Assembly (NCBI RefSeq): GCF_000467185.1
Contig: NZ_BATM01000017.1
Location: 1-60,684 of the forward strand
Direction of reading: 5' to 3'
Source of the DNA: Vibrio ezurae NBRC 102218
Lineage (GTDB): Bacteria; Pseudomonadota; Gammaproteobacteria; Enterobacterales; Vibrionaceae
Length of the DNA stretch: 60,684 nt
A program made the translations under genes and the position numbers. Below, one piece after another: positions 18,944-26,581 of this stretch; positions within the stretch are counted from its first letter, which is position 1; each line of letters begins with the position of its first letter. The notes beneath the pieces are model-generated. The model did not search any database and was not told the origin of the DNA. It saw nothing but the letters and a program-made list of their open reading frames with translations.

Positions 18944-19654
18944 TTATATAGAATGCATATCTTTCTTGTTGTTCTGGCTAATATTAGTGTCTCGGTAAAT
19001 CTGTTTAGCGATTTTCTCAGCCCCATATTTTGAAGGTTCAATTGGAGATACTGGCGCATAATCTTCAGGTTGATCACAGAGTACCCGTAAATCTAGAACT
19101 GACAAATTACGAGTCTTAGCTTCATGGAGGATCACCTCATTAAACAAGCCTAAAGCACATTTTTCCTGGTTTGATAGCGTAGGTATTTTGTCATATACAG
19201 TACATAGAGTAATGTCATCGCAGAAAGGGTGGTTGGCAAACTTCGATTCCATCGTATCTAACATTGCTTGGTAGGTTGAACGAAATTTCTCTCGAATATG
19301 AAAGAGTGTATCCAAGGCCTCACCTACGTTTTCGATAGGTTCATCCATTAGTCCTGCGAGATTGAGATACAACAAGTCATTTCCACCACAAGAGACGAAC
19401 GGGAAGTAATGTGTAACTGGGTCAATAGTCAGCTTACGTAACTGTTCTTCAACGTGATGCAAACAGTTCCCATCCACAGCGAGTAGATTCACTTGTGGTT
19501 TATGTTCTCCTAAGTTGTCGTTATCCATAAGATTTTGTAACTGTTCTGAAACAGATTCCCCTTGATTGACATAAGGCGCATTGTCGAAGATAGAATCGCC
19601 GAGTAAAACAACTTCATGTTTCAAGTAAGTGGTAGTAGGTTCGTTTATCGTCAT
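18944..19654 (-). CDS. SGNH/GDSL-family hydrolase
   Basis: A 236-residue esterase-type hydrolase. Block I is VVLLGDSIFDN with the nucleophile Ser21, block III is SCGGNDLLYL, and the C-terminal block SPIEPSKYGAEKIA replaces the usual DxxH, a variant seen in a subgroup of bacterial SGNH proteins. There is no signal peptide, so it is probably cytoplasmic. Substrate unknown. It is the last gene of a run of minus-strand genes starting near 20751 and overlaps the preceding short frame by 41 bases. The surrounding genes are short and unrecognised, suggesting acquired DNA. Confidence 0.82.
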   Translation of the reverse strand: MTINEPTTTYLKHEVVLLGDSIFDNAPYVNQGESVSEQLQNLMDNDNLGEHKPQVNLLAVDGNCLHHVEEQLRKLTIDPVTHYFPFVSCGGNDLLYLNLAGLMDEPIENVGEALDTLFHIREKFRSTYQAMLDTMESKFANHPFCDDITLCTVYDKIPTLSNQEKCALGLFNEVILHEAKTRNLSVLDLRVLCDQPEDYAPVSPIEPSKYGAEKIAKQIYRDTNISQNNKKDMHSI

Positions 19655-19829
19655 TAATCGTTATCTCTTGGTTTTCGAGCTCGTTGAATGCATCATGAAA
19701 TGCGATAGGTAGCTCTTCTAGATTAAAGGTTCGTGCTATGTTCATAATCAGGGGTAAACCACTGATAAATAAAGTTTGGATACGCTTGAGCGAGTAGTCA
19801 CCAGTGTTTGCACCAATGTCTTTTCTCAA
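19614..19829 (-). CDS. Short hypothetical protein, possibly a gene remnant
   Basis: A 71-residue frame beginning at TTG 19829, with the first ATG only at residue 29. It reads SLKRIQTLFISGLPLIMNIARTFNLEELPIAFHDAFNELENQEITIND, which looks like real helical protein sequence rather than noise. It overlaps the start of the SGNH hydrolase gene by 41 bases. No clear ribosome-binding site. It may be the 3' end of a decayed gene or a short coupled frame. Confidence 0.35.
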   Translation of the reverse strand: MRKDIGANTGDYSLKRIQTLFISGLPLIMNIARTFNLEELPIAFHDAFNELENQEITINDDKRTYYHLLET

Positions 19830-19907
19830 AACGACTTTAAATCAATATTGTCTAAGGTTTATAGATGGCAGATATCTGGAAATGCTTGCTCTATGATTGA
19901 ACAACTT

Positions 19908-20147
19908 TTATTCCATGTATTCGTCTTCATCGTCTTCGGGATCGAGTTCAATTTTCACATCACCAAGTAGCTCTTGAATGACAGTGATGGCCTCTTCAAT
20001 TGTGATGTCGTTCAGTGCTTCAATGAAAAGGCTGGTGGTTTGTGCCCAGCAGAAAATCACACCATCTAGATTGTCTCCCAATTCAGCATTAAGAAGTTCG
20101 ACTAACTCATTATGTTTATAGGCACTGTGGATAAGTATTTCGTACAT
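19908..20147 (-). CDS. Small acidic hypothetical protein
   Basis: A 79-residue protein, strongly acidic at its C-terminus (ELDPEDDEDEYME). No recognised domain. AAAGGA seven bases before ATG 20147 and codon use support a real gene. It lies 20 bases after the preceding minus-strand frame and is probably in the same transcript. Small acidic proteins in accessory clusters can be antitoxins, immunity proteins or DNA mimics, but nothing specific shows that here. Confidence 0.55.
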   Translation of the reverse strand: MYEILIHSAYKHNELVELLNAELGDNLDGVIFCWAQTTSLFIEALNDITIEEAITVIQELLGDVKIELDPEDDEDEYME

Positions 20148-20167
20148 TGATTATCCTTTCGTTTTTG

Positions 20168-20542
20168 TTAGGTAATGTCGGTTGATCCGCAATAAATCGT
20201 CAATCGCTTCACTAACGGTGTTGCAGTTACAATCAAAGTCTTTGAGAATAAAATCTGGAGCTTGGATTGGGGATCTAGAAGCATCAACCCCCATAGTTTT
20301 CCCATAGTTTTGGATAAACCTTCAGACCAAGCGAAAAGGTTAATTAGCCCTTGGTCTGATATATTGCCGTCACCGTTGGAATCACAAAAAATACGTCCAG
20401 CCCCGACATTGGCATCGTGAACTCGTGCTAATTTGTGCAAAGTACTGTCCTCAGAAACATCTAAGTCAATGATGTCGAATGTATAACGTAAAAAGAGAGT
20501 GATGTGATTGAGTCGTGTTTCTCGGCTCTGAGGCACTCTCAA
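20168..20542 (-). CDS. Hypothetical protein, likely C-terminal part of a frameshifted gene
   Basis: A 124-residue frame that can only start at TTG 20542, overlapping the stop of the upstream frame by four bases. It contains FCDSNGDGNISDQG, which fits the DxNxDGxIS pattern of an EF-hand or dockerin calcium loop. The preceding frame (20539-20751) ends where this begins, and together they would make one protein of about 194 residues. That suggests a frameshift near 20540 or TTG-coupled translation. I do not recognise the family. Confidence 0.5.
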   Translation of the reverse strand: MRVPQSRETRLNHITLFLRYTFDIIDLDVSEDSTLHKLARVHDANVGAGRIFCDSNGDGNISDQGLINLFAWSEGLSKTMGKLWGLMLLDPQSKLQILFSKTLIVTATPLVKRLTIYCGSTDIT

Positions 20543-20751
20543 ATCCAGCCTTGGACAACAGGGTTTTTGTATTGAGTTTTCATCTTTTTTGTCACAACTA
20601 ATTGCGGATACAGTAACAGGCCAAGTAATGAACCTTGAGCGCGTGAAAGAAAATTGTTATCGGTCAATATTTTAGGCTCCTTGAATCGTATATCAGATGC
20701 AATTATGTTAAGTTGCCTAGCTAAAATATGATATGTGGTAAAAGTGTACAT
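20539..20751 (-). CDS. Hypothetical protein, likely N-terminal part of a frameshifted gene
   Basis: A 70-residue frame from ATG 20751 (MYTFTTYHILARQLNII, RAQGSLLGLLLYP) ending VVQGWI. It runs directly into the frame at 20542. Its ATG is only 23 bases from the start of the divergent WYL regulator gene, so both promoters must overlap coding sequence or share the inverted repeat at 20730-20754. No domain recognised. Confidence 0.45.
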   Translation of the reverse strand: MYTFTTYHILARQLNIIASDIRFKEPKILTDNNFLSRAQGSLLGLLLYPQLVVTKKMKTQYKNPVVQGWI

Positions 20752-20754
20752 ATC
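20730..20754. promoter_or_regulatory. Inverted repeat, candidate WYL-regulator operator
   Basis: GATATGT, 11 bases, ACATATC. It spans the start of the minus-strand cluster and ends 20 bases before the WYL regulator ATG. BrxR/CapW-type regulators bind inverted repeats at their own divergent promoters, so an operator is a reasonable inference. Confidence 0.45.
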
Positions 20755-20774
20755 CGCAATGTATTGAGGCTTTT

Positions 20775-21626
20775 ATGAAGTGGGATCAACACCAAAGGTT
20801 TAGATTGATTGAGTTAATTGCTTACTGGGAAGGGCGGCTAACAACCAATCATTTATGCGAAAGCTTTGGGATTGGTCGACAGCAAGCCTCTAAGGATATC
20901 AACTTCTACATCCAGCATATTTCTGCAACCAATCTGACTTATGACAGAAGCATTAAAGGGTACGTTACTAGCGATACTTTTGAGCCAAAATTCATTACTG
21001 GTAACGCACAAGAGTTTTTAAACTTACTTGCTAGTCAAGAGGCGAATGCTAATATCTTTGCCCCAATGGAATTTACAGGCGGGGCAGCATGTTCATTACC
21101 CATTCCTGTACGTGAAGTGAATGCAGATCACGTTAGAAAGATCTTACTTGCGGCAAAAGCGGGTCTAAGGTTAGAGATTAGCTACCGCTCGATGAATAAA
21201 CCTATGGCAGAAAAGCGGGTGATTGCCCCACACTCTATCGTCTGTACGCCACTGCGTTGGCATGTACGCGCGTATTGTGAAAAGAACAACGAGTATAGAG
21301 ACTTTATACTAAGTCGGTTTGAGGGGCAGCTGACTCCGCTTGAAGGATCAACCAATACCAAGCAGCTTGATGCGAAGTGGCAGGAGAGCGTCGATATTGT
21401 CTTCGCGCCAGATCCCCGTCTATCTGATGAGCAAAAAGTAATTATTAGCTATGAATACGATATGGTTGAGGGGAGATTCGTTGTTCCATGCCGCGTTGCA
21501 CTGCTTCGCTATACTCTTTATGCACTCAATGTATTTCTTGAATATGAAGATACGGTGGTTGGACGACAGCAATTGATTGTTGTGAATCGAGATGAGATAT
21601 ATCAGCATATTGCTAGTCCTGCATAG
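20775..21626 (+). CDS. WYL-domain transcriptional regulator, BrxR/CapW-like
   Basis: A 283-residue protein. An N-terminal winged helix (residues about 5-65: LIELIAYWEGRLTTNHLCESFGIGRQQASKDI) is followed by a WYL domain (about 120-195: LRLEISYRSMNKPMAEKRVIAPHSIVCTPLRWHVRAYCEKNNEYRDFILSR) and a WCX C-terminal domain. This order and length match the BrxR and CapW regulators that repress BREX, CBASS and other defence loci until a ligand appears. Here the divergent genes are not a recognised defence system. Start ATG 20775 is preceded by TGAGG. The architecture is clear; the defence role is inference from relatives. Confidence 0.82.
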   Translation: MKWDQHQRFRLIELIAYWEGRLTTNHLCESFGIGRQQASKDINFYIQHISATNLTYDRSIKGYVTSDTFEPKFITGNAQEFLNLLASQEANANIFAPMEFTGGAACSLPIPVREVNADHVRKILLAAKAGLRLEISYRSMNKPMAEKRVIAPHSIVCTPLRWHVRAYCEKNNEYRDFILSRFEGQLTPLEGSTNTKQLDAKWQESVDIVFAPDPRLSDEQKVIISYEYDMVEGRFVVPCRVALLRYTLYALNVFLEYEDTVVGRQQLIVVNRDEIYQHIASPA

Positions 21627-21692
21627 ATGACAATCATCGGCTATGCAGTTTCAAAGCATAGCCGATTTCATTATTATCTTGCGTGAATGGTG

Positions 21693-22169
21693 CTAGCTCA
21701 ATTGCAAAACAGATGCATTTTTACCCGTTTCGCCAGAATCCCAAAGTAATACAGTTTCACCGATGCCGCCTTTCTTGTAGCCGGAAGTCAACTGAAGGTG
21801 TCCTAATTTTGGCGCTTTTATCTGTAAGCAAACACGAAGAACAAAATCCAAGTCGTAAAAGTTATCGTATTTTTCAATTTTGACGGCGTTCCCATGAGGT
21901 ACGTTTTCGTAACGATATTGTATGTCACTGCTAGTGATGCTCACAGTTTCATCGTCTACAGTTTGAAAGCCATTGCTATCTGAAAATACTAATTCAAGCG
22001 TTTCATTCGTGTGGTTTACCAAATAGACCTCAGCACCCTGACGAGACAACCATAGTAGCGGTAATCGAGTCTCTGCTGGTCTTGGAGGTACATTGCCTCC
22101 GAAGCGACTTTTTCGTTTTTCAGGGGAAATCCAGGCAATCCCCTCTGTTTTGATCTTATGTTCGCGCAT
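21693..22169 (-). CDS. Hypothetical protein
   Basis: A 158-residue protein I do not recognise. The N-terminus is basic (REHKIKTEGIAWISPEKRKSRFGG), followed by predicted beta-sandwich-like strands (AEVYLVNHTNETLELVFSDSNG, FVLRVCLQIKAPKLGHLQLTSGY). GGGGAAA precedes ATG 22169. It converges on the WYL regulator and is the last gene of the patch next to the tRNA genes. No signal peptide. Confidence 0.6.
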   Translation of the reverse strand: MREHKIKTEGIAWISPEKRKSRFGGNVPPRPAETRLPLLWLSRQGAEVYLVNHTNETLELVFSDSNGFQTVDDETVSITSSDIQYRYENVPHGNAVKIEKYDNFYDLDFVLRVCLQIKAPKLGHLQLTSGYKKGGIGETVLLWDSGETGKNASVLQLS

Positions 22170-22469
22170 TACATTTCCCCATCTTTACTTTCTGGTATGC
22201 GGGTAATCCTGACGACCATGAACAGAGAGTGGGTCGACTAGATAGGCGATTTAGTAAAGTGAATCGCCAATATAAGAGTGGTCAGAAAGCAAATTAGACC
22301 GATGTTTGTTAGATAGTGATGATTCACAAGTTGGTAGTGGGAAAGTGCTCAACTGGACGCAATACTTAAAGCAACCAGAAAACATGAGTAATAGTGAAAT
22401 TAAACAAATCTTACCCGGCAGAATTCTCATCAATGGATTCATAAATACATGATTAGGGTCAGCTAAAAA
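22170..22469. other. Intergenic region upstream of the hypothetical gene
   Basis: About 300 bases with no supported gene, integrase or repeat of the tRNA 3' end. The minus frame 22251-22481 has no ribosome-binding site and runs into the tRNA terminator. Confidence 0.4.
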
Positions 22470-22470
22470 C

Positions 22471-22501
22471 AAAAACGCCAAGCAAAATGCTTGGCGTTTT
22501 T
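22471..22501 (-). terminator. Terminator of the tRNA-Val operon
   Basis: Perfect 14-bp stem AAAAACGCCAAGCA / TGCTTGGCGTTTTT with a three-base loop, starting seven bases past the CCA end of the second tRNA. Confidence 0.92.
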
Positions 22502-22508
22502 GTAAATT

Positions 22509-22585
22509 TGGTGGGTCCGGGCGAATTCGAATCGCCGACCCCTACCATGTCAAGGTAGTACTCTAACCAACTGAGCTACGGACCC
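22509..22585 (-). tRNA. tRNA-Val(GAC)
   Basis: 77 bases including the encoded CCA. Acceptor GGGTCCG/CGGACCC, D-arm GCTC-AGTTGGTTA-GAGT, anticodon arm CTACC-TTGACAT-GGTAG (anticodon GAC), T-arm with TTCGAAT. Identical to the copy at 22629-22705 and downstream of it in the same transcript. Confidence 0.97.
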
Positions 22586-22628
22586 AAATTTTTGTTGTTC
22601 AATACAATTGCATCTGAATGCAAGAGGA

Positions 22629-22705
22629 TGGTGGGTCCGGGCGAATTCGAATCGCCGACCCCTACCATGTCAAGGTAGTACTCTAACCAACTGAGCTACG
22701 GACCC
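22629..22705 (-). tRNA. tRNA-Val(GAC)
   Basis: Promoter-proximal copy, identical in sequence to the tRNA at 22509-22585 and separated from it by 43 bases. Anticodon GAC, CCA encoded. Confidence 0.97.
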
Positions 22706-22724
22706 ATCTTCTTGAACGAGACTG

Positions 22725-22753
22725 ATGTTAGCGATAAGCGGGGTTGGGTTCAA
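22725..22753 (-). promoter_or_regulatory. Sigma-70 promoter of the tRNA-Val operon
   Basis: On the minus strand TTGAAC (-35), 17 bases, TAACAT (-10), placed so that transcription would begin about 12 bases before the first tRNA. Confidence 0.65.
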
Positions 22754-22989
22754 GCATAAATCTTCGCTTTGTGAACTGTTTGCTGTTTTTGTAATCGAGA
22801 TTGATGTTTTTTAATCAAAAGAGCATCCAATATACGTTCAATATTACTCAGAGAATAGGTAAAAGGCGTATAGCGCACACCTTGTAATCATGAGTTTGCC
22901 TTTAATGTTTTAGCATGTCGCAAAATGCCTATTTAACATCTACATTTTAGTTACAGTGACTGTATATCAACTAAAACTTATGGTGAAAC

Positions 22990-24252
22990 ATGGCGTTAAC
23001 TGCAAAATTCTTTCTAACCTCTTTTTCTGTAGCGGCTTTGCTTGCAACTCCTTTAGCGATTGCTGAAGCGGCCAACTTTGAGGGACCGGATTCGGTGGAA
23101 AACACCATTGCTAGCCAAAAGAAAGAGCAAAAAAATTGGCGAACAGATTTAGCAGATAAAGGGTTCGTATTTGGCGGTGATTATGTTGCGCTGGGACTGC
23201 ACAGTGGGGATGCGAGCGATGGCGGTGATGCCTCTTCGGCCTCTGGCGTTGCGCGAATATACGGACAATGGAATTTAATCGGTCGAGAAAGTGGTCATAC
23301 AGGTAGCCTAGTGTGGAAAGTTGAGCATCGCCACAGTTACAGTCATACACCCCCGAAAGATTTTTCAGGGACGACATTTAATCCCGACGCTGACAATATT
23401 GGGTATATAGGTATGGTTGGGCCAGCGTTTAGTGATCAAGGCTTTAGAGTTACGGATCTTAATTGGAAGCAAAGCTTTAACGGTGGAAAAAGTACCGTCA
23501 TTATTGGCTGGCAAGATGTGACTAACTACGTGGATACCTATGCCTTAGCTAGCCCATGGACAGGGTTCACTAACTTGGCGTTTAGTACTGGTGCAGGTGC
23601 GATGGGATTACCCGATGATGGCATTTTGGCGTTATCAGCCGGTCACATGCTAACGGACAACTTTTATATAGTGGCAGGTGTGGCCGATGCAAAAGGTCAG
23701 TCTGATGATATTTTTAATGGCTTTGATACCTTATTTAACGATCATGCATTGTTTACCACTTTAGAGCTGGGCTGGACAGCTGCTAAAGATCAGATTTATA
23801 CAGAAAATATGCACGTCACTTTATGGCATATGGACGAGGGATCTCGCCACAGCTTATCTTCATCGGTGCTCGCTAATGGTGATGTTAATGGTGGTGAGTC
23901 AGGGCAAGGCATTAACTTTTCTTATAGCACTTTTATTACTCCAACCATCATGCCGTTTGTGCGTGGCGGATTTTCAAGTGGTGATGTGGCGCTATACAAC
24001 AAATCTATTTCTGCCGGTGTAGGGGTGTTTGGCTTAGGCGGTGAGAAAAATAATTTAGGTGTCGCAATTAACTGGTCAGAGACAAATGATGTTTTTGATA
24101 ATAAAGATCAGGTGACCGCTGAGCTCTATTACAACATGCAGTTTGGTGATCACCTGCAAGTTACGCCGGATGTGCAGTTTATCAACAATCCAGCGCTATC
24201 AAATGAAGATACAGCGCTGGTGGTTGGGGTGCGTGGACGCGTCTTTTTCTAA
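22990..24252 (+). CDS. Carbohydrate porin, OprB-like
   Basis: A 420-residue outer-membrane porin. The signal peptide (residues about 1-28, ending AIAEAA) is followed by a beta-barrel chain with repeated aromatic-rich strands (GDYVALGLHSGDAS, GQWNLIGRES, FVRGGFSSGDVALY) and a C-terminus GVRGRVFF ending in Phe, the barrel-insertion signal. The segment VIIGWQDVTNYVDTYALASPWTGFTN resembles OprB-type sugar porins. No periplasmic or inner-membrane transport genes accompany it, so the substrate is unknown. Confidence 0.78.
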   Translation: MALTAKFFLTSFSVAALLATPLAIAEAANFEGPDSVENTIASQKKEQKNWRTDLADKGFVFGGDYVALGLHSGDASDGGDASSASGVARIYGQWNLIGRESGHTGSLVWKVEHRHSYSHTPPKDFSGTTFNPDADNIGYIGMVGPAFSDQGFRVTDLNWKQSFNGGKSTVIIGWQDVTNYVDTYALASPWTGFTNLAFSTGAGAMGLPDDGILALSAGHMLTDNFYIVAGVADAKGQSDDIFNGFDTLFNDHALFTTLELGWTAAKDQIYTENMHVTLWHMDEGSRHSLSSSVLANGDVNGGESGQGINFSYSTFITPTIMPFVRGGFSSGDVALYNKSISAGVGVFGLGGEKNNLGVAINWSETNDVFDNKDQVTAELYYNMQFGDHLQVTPDVQFINNPALSNEDTALVVGVRGRVFF

Positions 24253-24260
24253 GTTAGATG

Positions 24261-25433
24261 TTACTCATCATAGACTTTTAGGGTGACGTCTCTTTTATAA
24301 CAGACAAACCACGCTAGTGGCAGTGCCATAACGAATGCCATGATATGAAGTGACGCTAAAGGCATTAGATTTACTATACCAACCAAAGCGGATGCGCCGG
24401 CCATTTGGAAAAAACCCAGTAGAGAGGCCGCAGTTCCGGCGCGCTGAGAAAAAGGCGCTAATGCTGAGCTGCAACAAATGCCTAATATCAAACAAAAGCC
24501 GGTGCTTGCGATAAAAATAGGCCCCATAAATGCGAAAGGATGGTCGATGTTACTGAGCAGTAAGATAAGCAGAGCAGCAAGAGTGCACATGCTAATGGCA
24601 AATTGAAGCGCTCTTGTTTTCCCTAGCTTTTTGATTGCGATTGGCGCCATAAACGAGGCCATAATATTGATGATGGCGTTACTGCCAAACCACAGTGAAA
24701 AAGAGGTGGGATCTAAGTGGAGTTCGAGCATTAATCTTACTGGCGCAATGCTGACAAAAGCAATAATGATGGCCATCGCCAGCATAACGAGTCCGCTATT
24801 AAACTGAAAAGTGGCGTTGTGCAAAATGGGCTTGTATTGCTGCCAATTGATTAACTTAGTACTACACACAGTATTCGCTGGGCGGGTCTCAGGTAAGCGC
24901 CATAAACAAATAATGGCAATCAGTAGCGCATATCCGCTCATGAAACAGAAAGTGGCGCGCCAGTTCCAAGTTTCGCTGAGCCACCCGCCGACAAACGGAG
25001 CTAACGCTGGAATCACGCAGATCACCCCGTTGATATAACTGTAAATTGATGCGGTTCTTTCACTGGAGTAGCTGTCTCTTACTCCCGACATGACACTGAC
25101 TGAAACCGCGCAGGTCCCCAGTCCTTGAAAGATTCTCGATAACCACAGTATTTCTATTTGTTGTGAAAGCGCGGCAATGCTAGAGCTGATGATATAGACA
25201 ATTAAACCTGCAATGATCAGTGGCTTACGGCCATATCGATCGGCTAACGGGCCTGCGATTAACTGCCCAAGCCCTAAAGCGGCTAAAAACAGAGTGATGG
25301 TTACTTGGATATCATTGATGGGAGAATTTAGATTTTGCGCCATTTGTGGAAAAGCAGGCAGATAAATATCGATGGCCATTGGGCTAACGATGATAAGCAG
25401 TAAAAACAGGTAGATAGGTGGTTTCTGATTCAT
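24261..25433 (-). CDS. Bcr/CflA-family multidrug efflux MFS transporter
   Basis: A protein of about 390 residues with 12 membrane segments. The MFS motif A is visible as GPLADRYGRKPLIIAG, and SPMAIDIYLPAFPQMA near the N-terminus is the signature of the Bcr/CflA drug:H+ antiporter group. ATG 25433 is chosen over TTG 25481, which would add 16 non-conserved residues. It diverges from a LysR-type gene starting at 25543, so that regulator likely controls it. Export of a toxic compound is inferred from the family. Confidence 0.88.
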   Translation of the reverse strand: MNQKPPIYLFLLLIIVSPMAIDIYLPAFPQMAQNLNSPINDIQVTITLFLAALGLGQLIAGPLADRYGRKPLIIAGLIVYIISSSIAALSQQIEILWLSRIFQGLGTCAVSVSVMSGVRDSYSSERTASIYSYINGVICVIPALAPFVGGWLSETWNWRATFCFMSGYALLIAIICLWRLPETRPANTVCSTKLINWQQYKPILHNATFQFNSGLVMLAMAIIIAFVSIAPVRLMLELHLDPTSFSLWFGSNAIINIMASFMAPIAIKKLGKTRALQFAISMCTLAALLILLLSNIDHPFAFMGPIFIASTGFCLILGICCSSALAPFSQRAGTAASLLGFFQMAGASALVGIVNLMPLASLHIMAFVMALPLAWFVCYKRDVTLKVYDE

Positions 25434-25542
25434 TATCACATTGTCATGGTCTTGATTAAGTGTTGTGCGAGAGCTTATCAAGCTTGAGATATGAATAATA
25501 TTGAATTATCGTCATCTAAGAGTTTCCTTAATGGAATATTAT

Positions 25543-26487
25543 ATGAAGTTAGACCATATTGACTTAAATCTATTGCGCTTAATGCTGATCTTACTTGAAG
25601 AGAAAAGTGTTAGTCTTGCGGCTGACCGATTAAATATTAGTCAATCGGCTGTCAGTAAGCAATTAACCAAGCTTAGGGAGCAGTTAGGCGCTGTGCTTGA
25701 AGATCCGTTGTTTATTCGTAGTGGAAGAGGGCTAACCCCAACGTTACGTGCCAGTCAGCTAGAACAGCCTTTGCGTCAATGGTTAAGAGACTCACATACT
25801 CTGTTGTTACCCGAGTCTTTTGACCCTGTAAAAGACACCCGTAATTTTACCATCAGTATTTGTGAAACGGCATTCCCTGTGATCATACCAAGATTAATGC
25901 CAATGTTGGCTCAGCGCGCACCCGGATTGCAGTTGAGCATAGTGCCAAAGTCAAAACAGAGCATGAACTTGCTTAATCAGGGAGAGTTAGATTTATTGAT
26001 TACTGCCAAAGATACTGATTTACGAGCGCAAGCCAATACTTCGGTGTTAGATATCGCAGAGCAACCGAATGTAGAGCTGTATCGCGATCATCATGTGTGT
26101 CTTATAGGTAATTCAAATCATATACCGATTGAGCATTGGAATATTGAGTCATTTTTGCAAACTGATTTAGTACGAATATACGTTGAAGAAACTGAGTTTT
26201 GGCTATTAGATAGGGTAGCGGCGGATCAAGGACAAAGGTTAAAAGACAAAGCTAAAGTTCCTGATTTTCATAGTGCAGCGTTGTTGGCTCAACACTCAAA
26301 TATGATGTTAGTATGTACGTCTATTTTTGCCGAGCAATTGGCGAGTCGATACGCTTTACAGTCGTTACCTTTACCGTTCGATTTACAACCCGTCAGCTAC
26401 CGAATGTTATGGACAAGCATGCTAGAGAGCGACTCTGCTCACCAATGGTTAAGAGAATTAATTCGCGCATGCTGCCATGATCTTTAA
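25543..26487 (+). CDS. LysR-family transcriptional regulator
   Basis: A 314-residue LysR regulator. The winged helix covers residues about 5-65 (LNLLRLMLILLEEKSVSLAADRLNISQSAVSKQLTKLREQL), and the effector-binding domain follows from about 90. ATG 25543 gives the conserved N-terminus MKLDHIDLNLL; ATG 25531 is a possible alternative. The 109-base gap to the Bcr/CflA transporter gene is the expected site of its operator. ldhA lies 94 bases downstream on the same strand but has its own ribosome-binding site. Confidence 0.9.
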   Translation: MKLDHIDLNLLRLMLILLEEKSVSLAADRLNISQSAVSKQLTKLREQLGAVLEDPLFIRSGRGLTPTLRASQLEQPLRQWLRDSHTLLLPESFDPVKDTRNFTISICETAFPVIIPRLMPMLAQRAPGLQLSIVPKSKQSMNLLNQGELDLLITAKDTDLRAQANTSVLDIAEQPNVELYRDHHVCLIGNSNHIPIEHWNIESFLQTDLVRIYVEETEFWLLDRVAADQGQRLKDKAKVPDFHSAALLAQHSNMMLVCTSIFAEQLASRYALQSLPLPFDLQPVSYRMLWTSMLESDSAHQWLRELIRACCHDL

Positions 26488-26581
26488 CACGGAGATAATT
26501 CATCAATTTTAAAGTGAATCGAATACATTCGGACTGAGTGAACATACAAAGAATATCGTTTTTAATTTATAAGGAACAAAG

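Noticed and set aside
22251..22481. 76-residue minus-strand frame
   Set aside because: Begins inside the tRNA terminator hairpin; no start signal.
18600..22508. Genomic island with attachment sites at tRNA-Val
   Set aside because: No integrase and no repeat of the tRNA 3' end at the far side could be found, so I call only an accessory patch.
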